Positions 1-6,382 are shown, counted from the first letter of the stretch. The stretch: DNA of 6,540 bases from Hymenobacter sp. (GCA_025362615.1 JANYFQ010000660.1:1-6540), one strand, 5' to 3'. Made by a program: numbers and translations. Notes: generated by a model from the sequence alone, not told the origin.

Positions 1-40
1 CGCTTCGCGCTCGATGCACTCACCCCGGCAAGGCACTGGA

Positions 41-85
41 CGCAAGCCGGGCTTGCGGGCCTACGCGCGGGTTGAAAACCCGCGC
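41..85. repeat. Two perfect hairpins in the leader of lepB
   Basis: The stretch before lepB (1-157) carries no gene I can support. It holds two perfect inverted repeats. The first, 41-57, has 7-bp arms (CGCAAGC/GCTTGCG) around a CGG loop. The second, 65-85, has 9-bp arms (GCGCGGGTT/AACCCGCGC) around a GAA loop. The core of the second, GCGGGTTGAAAACCCGC (67-83), recurs exactly at 3625-3641 in another gene-free gap, so it belongs to a dispersed hairpin family of this genome. Neither hairpin is followed by a T run, so a classical terminator for an upstream gene is not shown; a structured transcript end or REP-like repeat is possible. Downstream, TTTCTTTG at 114-121 loosely resembles the Bacteroidetes -7 element TAnnTTTG and could be the lepB promoter, but no convincing -33 TTG partner is seen. 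Confidence 0.7.
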
Positions 86-157
86 TGCCCGCAATTTCCG
101 GCTGCCGCCGCCGTTTCTTTGCGTAGTTTTTACTTTCTGACTGCATCCACCCGCCTC

Positions 158-1330
158 ATGGCCGATTTCGATATTTCCAAGTACGCCGCTCCTGCCCCGG
201 CCCAACCCGGCAAGTTGGAAAAACCCAAAGCGAAGTCCCGCGAGTGGGCCGATTCGCTGCTTTTTGCCGTCGTGGCGGCCACGCTCATCCGCTGGGCCAC
301 GTTTGAGGCCTACACCATCCCCTCGCCGAGCATGGAAGACTCGCTGCTGGTGGGCGACTATTTATTTGTGAGCAAGTTGCACTACGGCCCCATCACGCCC
401 CAAACGCCCTTGCAGGTGCCCCTGACGCACCAGACGCTGTGGGGCACGGGCTTCAAAAGCTACTCCGAGGCTATCCAGTTGCCCACTTACCGGCTGCCGG
501 GCTTTTCCGACATCAAGCGCAACGACGTGGTGGTGTTCCATGTGCCGCACGAGGCCCAGTTTCCGGCCGATTTGCGGACCAACTACATCAAGCGCTGCAT
601 CGCCGTGGCCGGCGACACCATCGCCCTGCGCGGCGGGCAGGTGTTTTTGAACCGCAAGCCGGGGGCCATCGCGGGCCAGCCCCAAACCACTTATTTCATG
701 CAGGTAGCCGAGGCCAACGACGAAGTGCGCCAGGCCCTGCACGACCAGAACGTGGTAGAATACGACACCCCCGACGGCCTGCCCAACGCCGTCGCCAGCC
801 CCGAAGGCGCCATCGGCTACTACATTAGCTGCCCGGTGGCGGTGGCCGAATACTTCAAAAAGCAGCCCTACGTGAAGGCCCTCACGGTGGTGGCCCCGCC
901 CACCGGCCCGCTCTTCCCCGACGTGGCCGACTTCCACGGCACCGGGGCCATGAGCGCCGTGCCCCGCAACTGGCAGCTCGACGACTACGGCCCGCTGCCC
1001 ATCCCCAAAAAGGGCCAGACCATAGCCCTCTCGCCCGCCAACGCCGCCATCTACTTCAAGCTCGTGTCGCGTTACGAGCACAACGAAAACGTGACCTGGC
1101 AAAACGGCATGATTTACCAGGACGGTAAAATGCTGACCCGCTACACCGTCAAGCAGAACTACTACTGGATGATGGGCGACAACCGCCACAACTCCGAAGA
1201 CTCGCGCTTCTGGGGCTTCGTGCCCGAAGACCACGTCGTCGGCAAGGCCGTCCTCATCTGGCTGTCCATCGACCCGTTCGCCGATTTCTGGCACAAGGTG
1301 CGCTGGAGCCGGCTGTTTCACACGATTTAG
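158..1330 (+). CDS. lepB: Signal peptidase I (LepB)
   Basis: Membrane-bound serine protease that removes signal peptides from exported proteins on the outer face of the inner membrane. The product is 390 residues. One hydrophobic segment lies at about 32-54, followed at once by the first catalytic box IPSPSMEDSL, in which S58 (codon 329-331) is the nucleophile. The general-base lysine is K145 in YIKRCIAVAGD (codon 590-592). The last box, GDNRHNSEDSRFWG, lies at 340-353. S58, K145 and the GDN box are all intact, so an active enzyme is expected. About 195 residues separate K145 from the GDN box, longer than the roughly 135 in E. coli LepB; a long insert here is usual in Bacteroidetes. Only one N-terminal membrane segment is seen, whereas E. 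coli has two. The frame is open back to an ATG at 14, but those 48 codons cross the two hairpins and look unlike a LepB N-terminus, so the ATG at 158 is chosen. No clear Shine-Dalgarno is present. Confidence 0.95.
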   Translation: MADFDISKYAAPAPAQPGKLEKPKAKSREWADSLLFAVVAATLIRWATFEAYTIPSPSMEDSLLVGDYLFVSKLHYGPITPQTPLQVPLTHQTLWGTGFKSYSEAIQLPTYRLPGFSDIKRNDVVVFHVPHEAQFPADLRTNYIKRCIAVAGDTIALRGGQVFLNRKPGAIAGQPQTTYFMQVAEANDEVRQALHDQNVVEYDTPDGLPNAVASPEGAIGYYISCPVAVAEYFKKQPYVKALTVVAPPTGPLFPDVADFHGTGAMSAVPRNWQLDDYGPLPIPKKGQTIALSPANAAIYFKLVSRYEHNENVTWQNGMIYQDGKMLTRYTVKQNYYWMMGDNRHNSEDSRFWGFVPEDHVVGKAVLIWLSIDPFADFWHKVRWSRLFHTI

Positions 1331-1347
1331 GGTTACTCCCTACAGCC

Positions 1348-1527
1348 ATGTCGAAAGAACTTATTCTGGAAGCGTTGAGCGCCCTTCCCGCCGAATTTGA
1401 TGCCGAAGAATTTTTGGAACGGCTCACGCTGCTCGAAAAAATACAGCAGAGCCGCGAGCAAGTGCAACGGGCGGAAACGCTTTCTTTCGAAGAGATGAAG
1501 CAAGTGGCGCAGTCGTGGCGAAAATAA
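1348..1527 (+). CDS. Putative type II antitoxin (ParD-like, small)
   Basis: A 59-residue acidic/helical protein, beginning MSKELILEALSALPAEFDAE and ending VAQSWRK. No strong family signature can be read by eye. The assignment rests on size, charge, predicted helicity and position: it lies directly upstream of, and overlaps by 13 bases, a clear ParE/RelE-superfamily toxin, the classical antitoxin-then-toxin order. The C-terminal part (about 35-59), rich in E, Q and K and ending in SWRK, is the likely toxin-wrapping segment, while the N-terminal part may bind the operator; this division is inferred from the family. The ATG is 17 bases after the lepB stop, with no obvious ribosome binding site, as is common in Bacteroidetes. 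The pair may be co-transcribed from lepB or from a promoter inside its 3' end. A hand count of one row (1381-1440) gave 31 of 60 G+C, lower than lepB. Confidence 0.7.
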   Translation: MSKELILEALSALPAEFDAEEFLERLTLLEKIQQSREQVQRAETLSFEEMKQVAQSWRK

Positions 1528-1820
1528 TTTTCACCAACGATGCCCGCGACGACTTGCACAGCATCCACGAGTACCTGTTGCATTACTCGGCCGTTCTGGC
1601 TGGCCGAACGGTGGACCGGCTCATTGCCCGCGCCGACGCGCTGCATCAGTTTCCCCACTCGGGCCGGCGCTTGCCCGAAGCGCCCGGCGATGACTGCCTG
1701 CGGGAGCTAATCGAAGGGAACTACCGCATCATCTACGAGCTACTCCCCGATGACCGGGTGGCGGTGCTGAAAGTACACCACGCCGCCCGCCCGCTACCGC
1801 CTGACTTTGAAGCCCGCTGA
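1515..1820 (+). CDS. ParE/RelE-superfamily toxin of a type II TA pair
   Basis: A 101-residue protein with the layout of the ParE/RelE toxin superfamily. It has an N-terminal strand KIIFTNDARDDL (3-14), a helical hairpin HEYLLHY...AGRTVDRLIARADAL (18-43), FPHSGRRLPE (46-55), and the diagnostic strands LRELIEGNYRIIYEL (62-76) and VAVLKVHHAARPL (82-94). ParE members poison DNA gyrase and RelE members cleave mRNA on the ribosome. The LRELIEGNYRIIY...VHHAAR pattern is closer to the ParE-like branch, but target assignment by eye is not safe. The start is GTG at 1515: the protein begins right at the first conserved strand, no ATG is available nearby, and the overlap with the antitoxin suggests translational coupling. 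The reading frame is intact, so it is not a relic. The 39-base gap to the convergent amidase stop (1821-1859) contains GCAGCTGC at 1823-1830 but no convincing terminator. Confidence 0.88.
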   Translation: MAKIIFTNDARDDLHSIHEYLLHYSAVLAGRTVDRLIARADALHQFPHSGRRLPEAPGDDCLRELIEGNYRIIYELLPDDRVAVLKVHHAARPLPPDFEAR

Positions 1821-1859
1821 CAGCAGCTGCGCTAACGGCACCGGGTAAGAAGGTCCCCC

Positions 1860-3497
1860 TTACTCCTCCACCAGGCCCCGAAACGCGGGCGCACGGCGGT
1901 GCTTGCTGGCTTGCTCAAAAGCGTAGCCCAGGCCCAGGAGCTGCGCCTCGCACCAGGCGGTGCCCACAAACGACAGGCCCACGGGCAGGCCCTGCACCTG
2001 CCCCATGGGCACGGTGAGGTGCGGGTAGCCGGCCATGGCGGCGGGCGAGGAAAAATCGACGCCGGTCGAGTAGTCGCCGTTTACGATGTCGATGCACCAG
2101 GCGGGGCCGGTGGTAATGCCGAGGATGGCGTCGAGGCGGTTGGTTTGCAGGGCGGTGGCGAGGGCGGCGCGGGCCCCGGACTGGGTGCGGGCCACGGCTT
2201 TGAGGTAAGCGGGTGCGGCCAGACCAGTGGTGTTGCAGGCCATTTCCAGGATTTCCTGCTGGAAAAACGGCATCGACTCCGCCGCGTGGGCTCGGTTGAA
2301 GGCGATGACGTCGGCCAGCGAGCGCACGCCCGCGCCGGCCGTGGCCAGGTAGCGGTTCAGGCCGTCCTTGAACTCGTAGAGCAGCACCTGAAACTCGGGC
2401 TCCGACAGCGGGCCGGTAGCTTTGAGCACTTCCACTTCGACGATGGTGGCGCCTTGCTGGCGCAGCACGTCCAGCGCCGCTTTCAGCAGCGGCACGGCCC
2501 CGGAGGTGCCCGTGAGGTGGGTTTTCTCGACGCCCAGACGCTTGCCGCGCAGGGCGTCGGGGGTTAGGAGCTGGGTGTAGTCGGCGTGGTGGGCGGCGCT
2601 GCCGCGGGTGGCGACGTCGGCGGGGTCTTCGCCCACGAGGGCAGCCAGCAGCAGGGCGGCGTCGCGCACGGTGCGGGCCATGGGGCCGGCCGTGTCCTGG
2701 GTGCTCGAGATGGGGATGATGCCCGCCCGGCTCAGCAAGCCCACCGTGGGCTTGAGGCCCACCAGGCCGTTGCACGAGGCCGGGCTCACCACCGAGCCGT
2801 CGGTTTCGGTGCCCACGGCCACGGCGCACAGGTTGGCCGCCACCGCCGCGCCCGACCCCGCGCTGGAGCCGCTGGGCGAGCGGTCGAGCACGTAGGGGTT
2901 GCGGGTTTGGCCGCCCACGGCGCTCCAGCCGCTGGTGCTGCGCGTGGAGCGGAAGTTGGCCCACTCGCTGAGGTTGGTTTTGCCCAGCACGACGGCCCCG
3001 GCCGCCCGCAGCTGCTTCACCACGAAAGCATCTTGCTTGGCCCGGTGGCCGGCCAGGGCCAGCGCGCCGGCCGTGGTGGCCTGCTGGTCGGCGGTGTCGA
3101 GGTTGTCTTTCAGCAGCACCGGGATGCCGTGTAGCGGCCCGCGCAGCTTGCCGGCTTTGCGCTCCTGGTCGAGCTGGTCGGCCAGGGCGAGGGCGTCGGG
3201 GTTGAGGGCCAGCACCGCCCGCAGCTTCGGCCCTTTTTGGTTGAGGGCCGCGATGCGCTCCAAGTACAGCGCGCACAGCTGCCGGGCGGTGTAGCGGCCC
3301 GTGCGCTGGTAGTCGGCCAGCTGGGCCAGGGTGGCTTCGTGCAGCGGAAAATCGGCCGGTGCGGGCGCGGCGGCGGCATCGTCCGCCCCAGCCGAAGCGG
3401 GCGTTTTGGTGGTTTCGGTGGAGCAGCCCAGCATGGGCAGGGCCGAGAGGGTCGCGCTGGCCAGGGCCGAGCGATGGAGAAAAGAGCGGCGGTTCAT
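1860..3497 (-). CDS. Secreted amidase-signature hydrolase (Tat-type lipoprotein signal)
   Basis: A 545-residue amidase-signature enzyme, a family that hydrolyses carboxamide bonds with a Ser-cisSer-Lys triad. The catalytic residues are visible: K130 in GIPVLLKDNLDT, the serine pair S211/S212 in SPSGSSAGSGAAVAANL (one is the cis-serine), and the nucleophile S235 in GTETDGSVVSPAS, followed by GLVGLKPT (244-251). The N-terminus reads MNRRSFLHRSALASATLSAL, with a twin-arginine RRSFL motif, a hydrophobic stretch, and PMLGC ending at C25, an imperfect lipobox. After C25 comes a low-complexity Ala/Pro/Thr linker to about residue 48. It is therefore probably exported by Tat and perhaps lipid-anchored; export is inferred. 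It is not GatA of the Glu-tRNA amidotransferase, which has no export signal. The substrate cannot be told. The upstream gap carries a palindromic element; TATCTTG just before the start (minus strand) could be a weak -7 element. Convergent with the toxin gene. Confidence 0.9.
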   Translation of the reverse strand: MNRRSFLHRSALASATLSALPMLGCSTETTKTPASAGADDAAAAPAPADFPLHEATLAQLADYQRTGRYTARQLCALYLERIAALNQKGPKLRAVLALNPDALALADQLDQERKAGKLRGPLHGIPVLLKDNLDTADQQATTAGALALAGHRAKQDAFVVKQLRAAGAVVLGKTNLSEWANFRSTRSTSGWSAVGGQTRNPYVLDRSPSGSSAGSGAAVAANLCAVAVGTETDGSVVSPASCNGLVGLKPTVGLLSRAGIIPISSTQDTAGPMARTVRDAALLLAALVGEDPADVATRGSAAHHADYTQLLTPDALRGKRLGVEKTHLTGTSGAVPLLKAALDVLRQQGATIVEVEVLKATGPLSEPEFQVLLYEFKDGLNRYLATAGAGVRSLADVIAFNRAHAAESMPFFQQEILEMACNTTGLAAPAYLKAVARTQSGARAALATALQTNRLDAILGITTGPAWCIDIVNGDYSTGVDFSSPAAMAGYPHLTVPMGQVQGLPVGLSFVGTAWCEAQLLGLGYAFEQASKHRRAPAFRGLVEE

Positions 3498-3526
3498 GGG
3501 AGCAAGATAGCTGCCGTTGGGTTGTT

Positions 3527-3673
3527 GGCGCGGGGCTCTGCCCCGTGCCGACTACTTTGGGGGCCTCTGGCCCCAATCGTTGAACGATGGGCTGCGGACT
3601 TGCCCAACGATTTCGGCCTGGGGTGCGGGTTGAAAACCCGCAGCACTTAAGTCACGGGGCGCAGCCCCGCGCC
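3527..3673. repeat. Palindromic intergenic element with inverted ends
   Basis: This element fills most of the 192-base gap between the SerB-SerA stop and the amidase start. Its outer 21 bases (3527-3547 and 3653-3673) are inverted copies matching at 19 of 21 positions, and each end is itself a hairpin: CGGGGC-TCT-GCCCCG at 3531-3545 and CGGGGC-GCA-GCCCCG at 3655-3669. Inside are three more: GGGGCC-TCT-GGCCCC at 3560-3574, ATCGT-TGA-ACGAT at 3576-3588, and TGCGGGTT-GAA-AACCCGCA at 3624-3642. The last shares a 17-base core with the hairpin before lepB. No gene is supported here. The architecture resembles a REP/MITE-type non-autonomous repeat. The hairpins could also end transcription from the SerB-SerA gene or protect its mRNA 3' end, although no T runs follow them. 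Confidence 0.75.
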
Positions 3674-3689
3674 AGCCGCCTACTATCTG

Positions 3690-5594
3690 TTAATACAGCA
3701 CCCGAAACTTAATGGTGTGCTCCACGTCCCGCAGGGCCTGGATGACTTCCTGGTTGTACTCCTTATCAATATCCGTAATCACGTAGCCGATGGCTTCGTT
3801 GGTTTTGAGGTACTGGCCCAGGATGTTGACGTGGTGCGCGGCCAGCACGTTGTTGATGTCGGCCAGTACGCCGGGCACGTTGGCGTGGACGTGGATGAGG
3901 CGGTGGGCGGCCTGCGCGGGCAACTCGATGTTGGGGAAATTGACGCTCTGCTGGGTGTTGCCGGTGTTGATGTACTGCATCAGGCGCTCGGGCACGAACT
4001 CGGCGATGTTGCGCTGGGCCTCGGCGGTGCTGCCGCCGATGTGGGGCGTGAGCAGCACGTTGGGCAGGCCGCGCAGCTCGCTCTCGAAGGCTTCGGCGTT
4101 GGTTTTGGGCTCGTGCGGAAATACGTCCACGGCTGCGCCGCCGAGGTGGCCGCTGCGCAGGGCGGCGGCCAGGGCCGGCACGCTCACGACGTGCCCGCGG
4201 GCGTTGTTGATGAACAACGCGCCGGGCTTCATGCGGGCAAATTCGGCTTCGCCGACGAAGTTTTCGTTTTCGGGGCGGCCGTCGATGTGCAGCGTCACGA
4301 TGTCGGCCTGCTCCAATAGCTCGTTCAGGGTGCGGCATTTGGTGGCGTTGCCGAGCTGGAGCTTCTCGGCCCGGTCGAAGTAGAGCACCTGCATCCCGAC
4401 GGCCTCGGCCACCACCGAAAGCTGCGAGCCGATGTTGCCGTAGCCCACGATGCCCAGCTTTTTGCCCCGGATTTCAAACGCGCCGCCGGCCGACTTGTCC
4501 CACGCGCCGCGGTGCATTTTGGGGTTCTTTTCGGGGATGCGGCGGCTCAGGACGATGATTTCGCCCAGCGTCAGCTCCACCACCGAGCGGGTGTTGCTGA
4601 AGGGCGCATTGAACACGGCCACGCCCCGGCGCATGGCCTCGGGCAGGTCTATCTGGTTGGTGCCGATGCAGAACGCCCCGATGCCGATGAGGCGGTTGGC
4701 CGCCGCCAGCACCCGCGCCGTCACCTGCGTTTTGGACCGGATGCCGAGCAAGCTCACGCCCTCGATGCGGGCCATTAGCTCGTCTTCGTCCAGCCCGCCC
4801 TTCACTTCTTCTACCTGGTAGCCTTCCTGGCGGAAGAGCTCGGCGGCGCGGGCGTCGGGGTTTTCGAGGAGCAGGACTTTGATGCGGTTTTTGGGGTAGC
4901 TCAGCGTCATCGGCAGTTTGAGTTGGTAGAGAAACTCGTCAAAGGTCGGCAGCACTTCGTCGGCCTGGGCCACCACGCGGGGGCGGGCCACGTTTTCGGT
5001 GTAGGCAAAAAACTTGTCGGCCAGGCCCGCTTCGCGGATTTGGTAGTCGGTGTAGCCGTCGCCGAGCACGTACACCGGCCCGGCCAAATCGAGCAGCACG
5101 AGCTGGCGGATTTTGCCGCCGTCCTGGCTCAGCACGTTGCCCGCGTCGCAGCCGGTGATGTGGCCGGCCGCGTCAAACGTGAACGTGTTGGCCAGTACGT
5201 GCTCCGGCGCGATGCCAAACGCGGCCACCACCGGCTCGATAAACTCCCGAAACCCGCTGCTCACCACGTAAATCCTGTCGGCAAACTGCCGGAAGAAGTC
5301 GCCGTTGCGCTCGATGCTCGCGCTCACCTTGCCCTGCAAGCGGGCCACGAGCGGGGCCAGGTGCCGCCGGTGCGCCCCGAGCAGCGCCAGCCGCTGCCGC
5401 AGCGAGTCCTGCAACCCGATTTCGCCGCTCATGCCCCGGTCGGTAAGGGCGCGGATTTGGGCCACCACTTCGGCCTGGTTGGGCTGCCCGGCCAGGGCAA
5501 TATCGGCCAGTTCGTCCAGCCCCTCAACCTGGGTGAAGGTGGAGTCGAAATCGAAAACGAGGTACGGAAGAGGGGCGGCGGCGGGAGTGAGCAT
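3690..5594 (-). CDS. serA: Bifunctional phosphoserine phosphatase / 3-phosphoglycerate dehydrogenase (SerB-SerA fusion)
   Basis: A 634-residue fusion for serine biosynthesis. Residues about 10-225 are a HAD phosphoserine phosphatase: D15 and D17 in DFDSTFT, E24 and R68 (equivalent to substrate-binding E20 and R56 of the Methanocaldococcus enzyme), S112 in VVSSGF, K161, and D179/D183 in GDGYTD. In the last motif the usual Asn (GDGxND) is T182. Residues about 235-634 are an E. coli-type, NAD-dependent 3-phosphoglycerate dehydrogenase: Rossmann motif GYGNIG (384-389) with D407, and catalytic R466 (NNARG), E495 (FPHEP) and H518 (TPHIGGST). A C-terminal ACT domain (about 564-634) keeps H570, N572 and N590, matching the serine-binding H344, N346 and N364 of E. 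coli SerA, so feedback inhibition by serine is expected. The protein would catalyse steps 1 and 3; SerC for step 2 is not in the window. Cytoplasmic. The frame is continuous with no sign of error. The start is the ATG just before the phosphatase domain, 58 bases from a divergent gene. Confidence 0.93.
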   Translation of the reverse strand: MLTPAAAPLPYLVFDFDSTFTQVEGLDELADIALAGQPNQAEVVAQIRALTDRGMSGEIGLQDSLRQRLALLGAHRRHLAPLVARLQGKVSASIERNGDFFRQFADRIYVVSSGFREFIEPVVAAFGIAPEHVLANTFTFDAAGHITGCDAGNVLSQDGGKIRQLVLLDLAGPVYVLGDGYTDYQIREAGLADKFFAYTENVARPRVVAQADEVLPTFDEFLYQLKLPMTLSYPKNRIKVLLLENPDARAAELFRQEGYQVEEVKGGLDEDELMARIEGVSLLGIRSKTQVTARVLAAANRLIGIGAFCIGTNQIDLPEAMRRGVAVFNAPFSNTRSVVELTLGEIIVLSRRIPEKNPKMHRGAWDKSAGGAFEIRGKKLGIVGYGNIGSQLSVVAEAVGMQVLYFDRAEKLQLGNATKCRTLNELLEQADIVTLHIDGRPENENFVGEAEFARMKPGALFINNARGHVVSVPALAAALRSGHLGGAAVDVFPHEPKTNAEAFESELRGLPNVLLTPHIGGSTAEAQRNIAEFVPERLMQYINTGNTQQSVNFPNIELPAQAAHRLIHVHANVPGVLADINNVLAAHHVNILGQYLKTNEAIGYVITDIDKEYNQEVIQALRDVEHTIKFRVLY

Positions 5595-5652
5595 GGCGAC
5601 AAAGATGCGGTGTGCAGTACCTTGCTAATGCATTTTTGCTCCCCATGTTTTT
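5595..5652. promoter_or_regulatory. Divergent promoter gap between the SerB-SerA gene and the small secreted protein gene
   Basis: This 58-base gap must hold the start signals of both divergent genes. On the minus strand CATCTTTG (plus positions 5600-5607) is one base from the Bacteroidetes -7 consensus TAnnTTTG and lies 5 bases before the SerB-SerA ATG, implying a very short leader. On the plus strand TACCTTG at 5618-5624 is a similar, weaker match, 28 bases before the ATG at 5653. No good -33 TTG element is seen at the expected spacing for either. If both are real, the two promoters overlap and could interfere with each other. No riboswitch-like structure is apparent. The call is by eye from short degenerate motifs. 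Confidence 0.35.
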
Positions 5653-6300
5653 ATGAACCTCCTGCTACTCTGGTCGTCTGTGCTAAGCCATTTCCTGAGT
5701 GCCGGACCAGCGCCGGTGCGCGTCACGCTCACGCGGGTTGACAAAACAGCTTACGTGCAGGCCCGGAAGGGAAAAGTAGCAGCCATGCCGGCACTCACGC
5801 ACCCGGCAGTGAAACGTAAAGGGCAAATTGTCATTACGACGACCTCAGGCAAGCGTGTGTTTACTGACGAGATTTCGCCGGATGATGAAACGCAGCAGAA
5901 GACACATGAGTACCTGGGATTTCTGCCGAAAACGAAAGAGCACCTGATACAAACTACTTACTGGGAAGGAGCCGACTACACGCTGGTGGAATCCGATGGA
6001 AGCAAGGTTAAGTTGATTAGTCCGCCCAGCTATTCGCCCAATCAGCAGCACATACTCACCAGCTCGTGCGGGTTAGTTTATGAGATGATGCCCAACAGTG
6101 TTCAGGTCTTAACTCAAAAAAGTGGCCGTCCGGTCCTCGTTTGGAAGATATATCCGACCCAGTGGGAACCCGCCGAAGCTTTTTGGACCTCCGATAGTGT
6201 TGCGTACCTGAAGCAGGAACGGTTTAAGTTCAACGAAAACAAAGAACCTACGCCATACAAGCCCGCTCGTTTTACTTACGCTAAACTATTGGTGCATTGA
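5653..6300 (+). CDS. Hypothetical secreted protein of unknown function
   Basis: A 215-residue protein I do not recognise. The N-terminus MNLLLLWSSVLSHFLSAG is hydrophobic to about residue 17, with a plausible cleavage near SAG-PAP, so it looks exported; it lacks the usual positive charges before the hydrophobic core. The mature part has one cysteine (C139), no catalytic motif that I can name and no further membrane segment. It reads as beta-rich: GQIVITTTSGKRVFTDEISP (57-76), then YTLVESDGSKVKLISPPSYS (109-128) and VLVWKIYPTQWEPAEAFWTS (161-180). The last two have a faint resemblance to beta-propeller blades, which is only a suggestion. Three 60-base rows counted (5881, 6061, 6121) gave 90 of 180 G+C, against 38-49 of 60 in single rows of neighbouring genes, so it may be recently acquired or lineage-specific. 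The ATG at 5644 is followed at once by a stop, so 5653 is the start. It is transcribed away from the SerB-SerA gene. Confidence 0.75.
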   Translation: MNLLLLWSSVLSHFLSAGPAPVRVTLTRVDKTAYVQARKGKVAAMPALTHPAVKRKGQIVITTTSGKRVFTDEISPDDETQQKTHEYLGFLPKTKEHLIQTTYWEGADYTLVESDGSKVKLISPPSYSPNQQHILTSSCGLVYEMMPNSVQVLTQKSGRPVLVWKIYPTQWEPAEAFWTSDSVAYLKQERFKFNENKEPTPYKPARFTYAKLLVH

Positions 6301-6382
6301 ATAAATATGGAGCCATTCGCTCCGGGCACCTGCCGCGTCTGCCGAAACTTGAGCTGCTTTTCGACTGCCAACCCTACGCCCT

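Noticed and set aside
14..157. In-frame 48-codon extension upstream of the lepB ATG
   Set aside because: It reads through two perfect hairpins, has no LepB-like content, and the ATG at 158 gives a normal short cytoplasmic N-terminus before the membrane segment.
362..1321. Long open frame antisense to lepB (319 codons)
   Set aside because: Val/Gly/His-rich composition with no motif; a typical mirror frame of a GC-rich gene.
1821..1859. Bidirectional terminator between the toxin and amidase genes
   Set aside because: Only an 8-base palindrome (GCAGCTGC) is present, with no proper stem-loop or T/A tract.
1915..3576. Long minus-strand open frame of 553 codons over the amidase gene
   Set aside because: It is a different frame of the same strand as the amidase, dominated by Arg, Pro, Gly and Ala as expected of a GC-rich shadow frame; the amidase frame carries all the family motifs.
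3237..3650. Plus-strand open frame crossing the amidase start and the palindromic element
   Set aside because: It is antisense to the amidase N-terminus and continues through the repeat; no family motif and no start context.
4923..5741. Open frame antisense to the phosphatase domain and crossing the divergent gap
   Set aside because: No recognisable content; it overlaps the start of the SerB-SerA gene and the clearly better gene at 5653.
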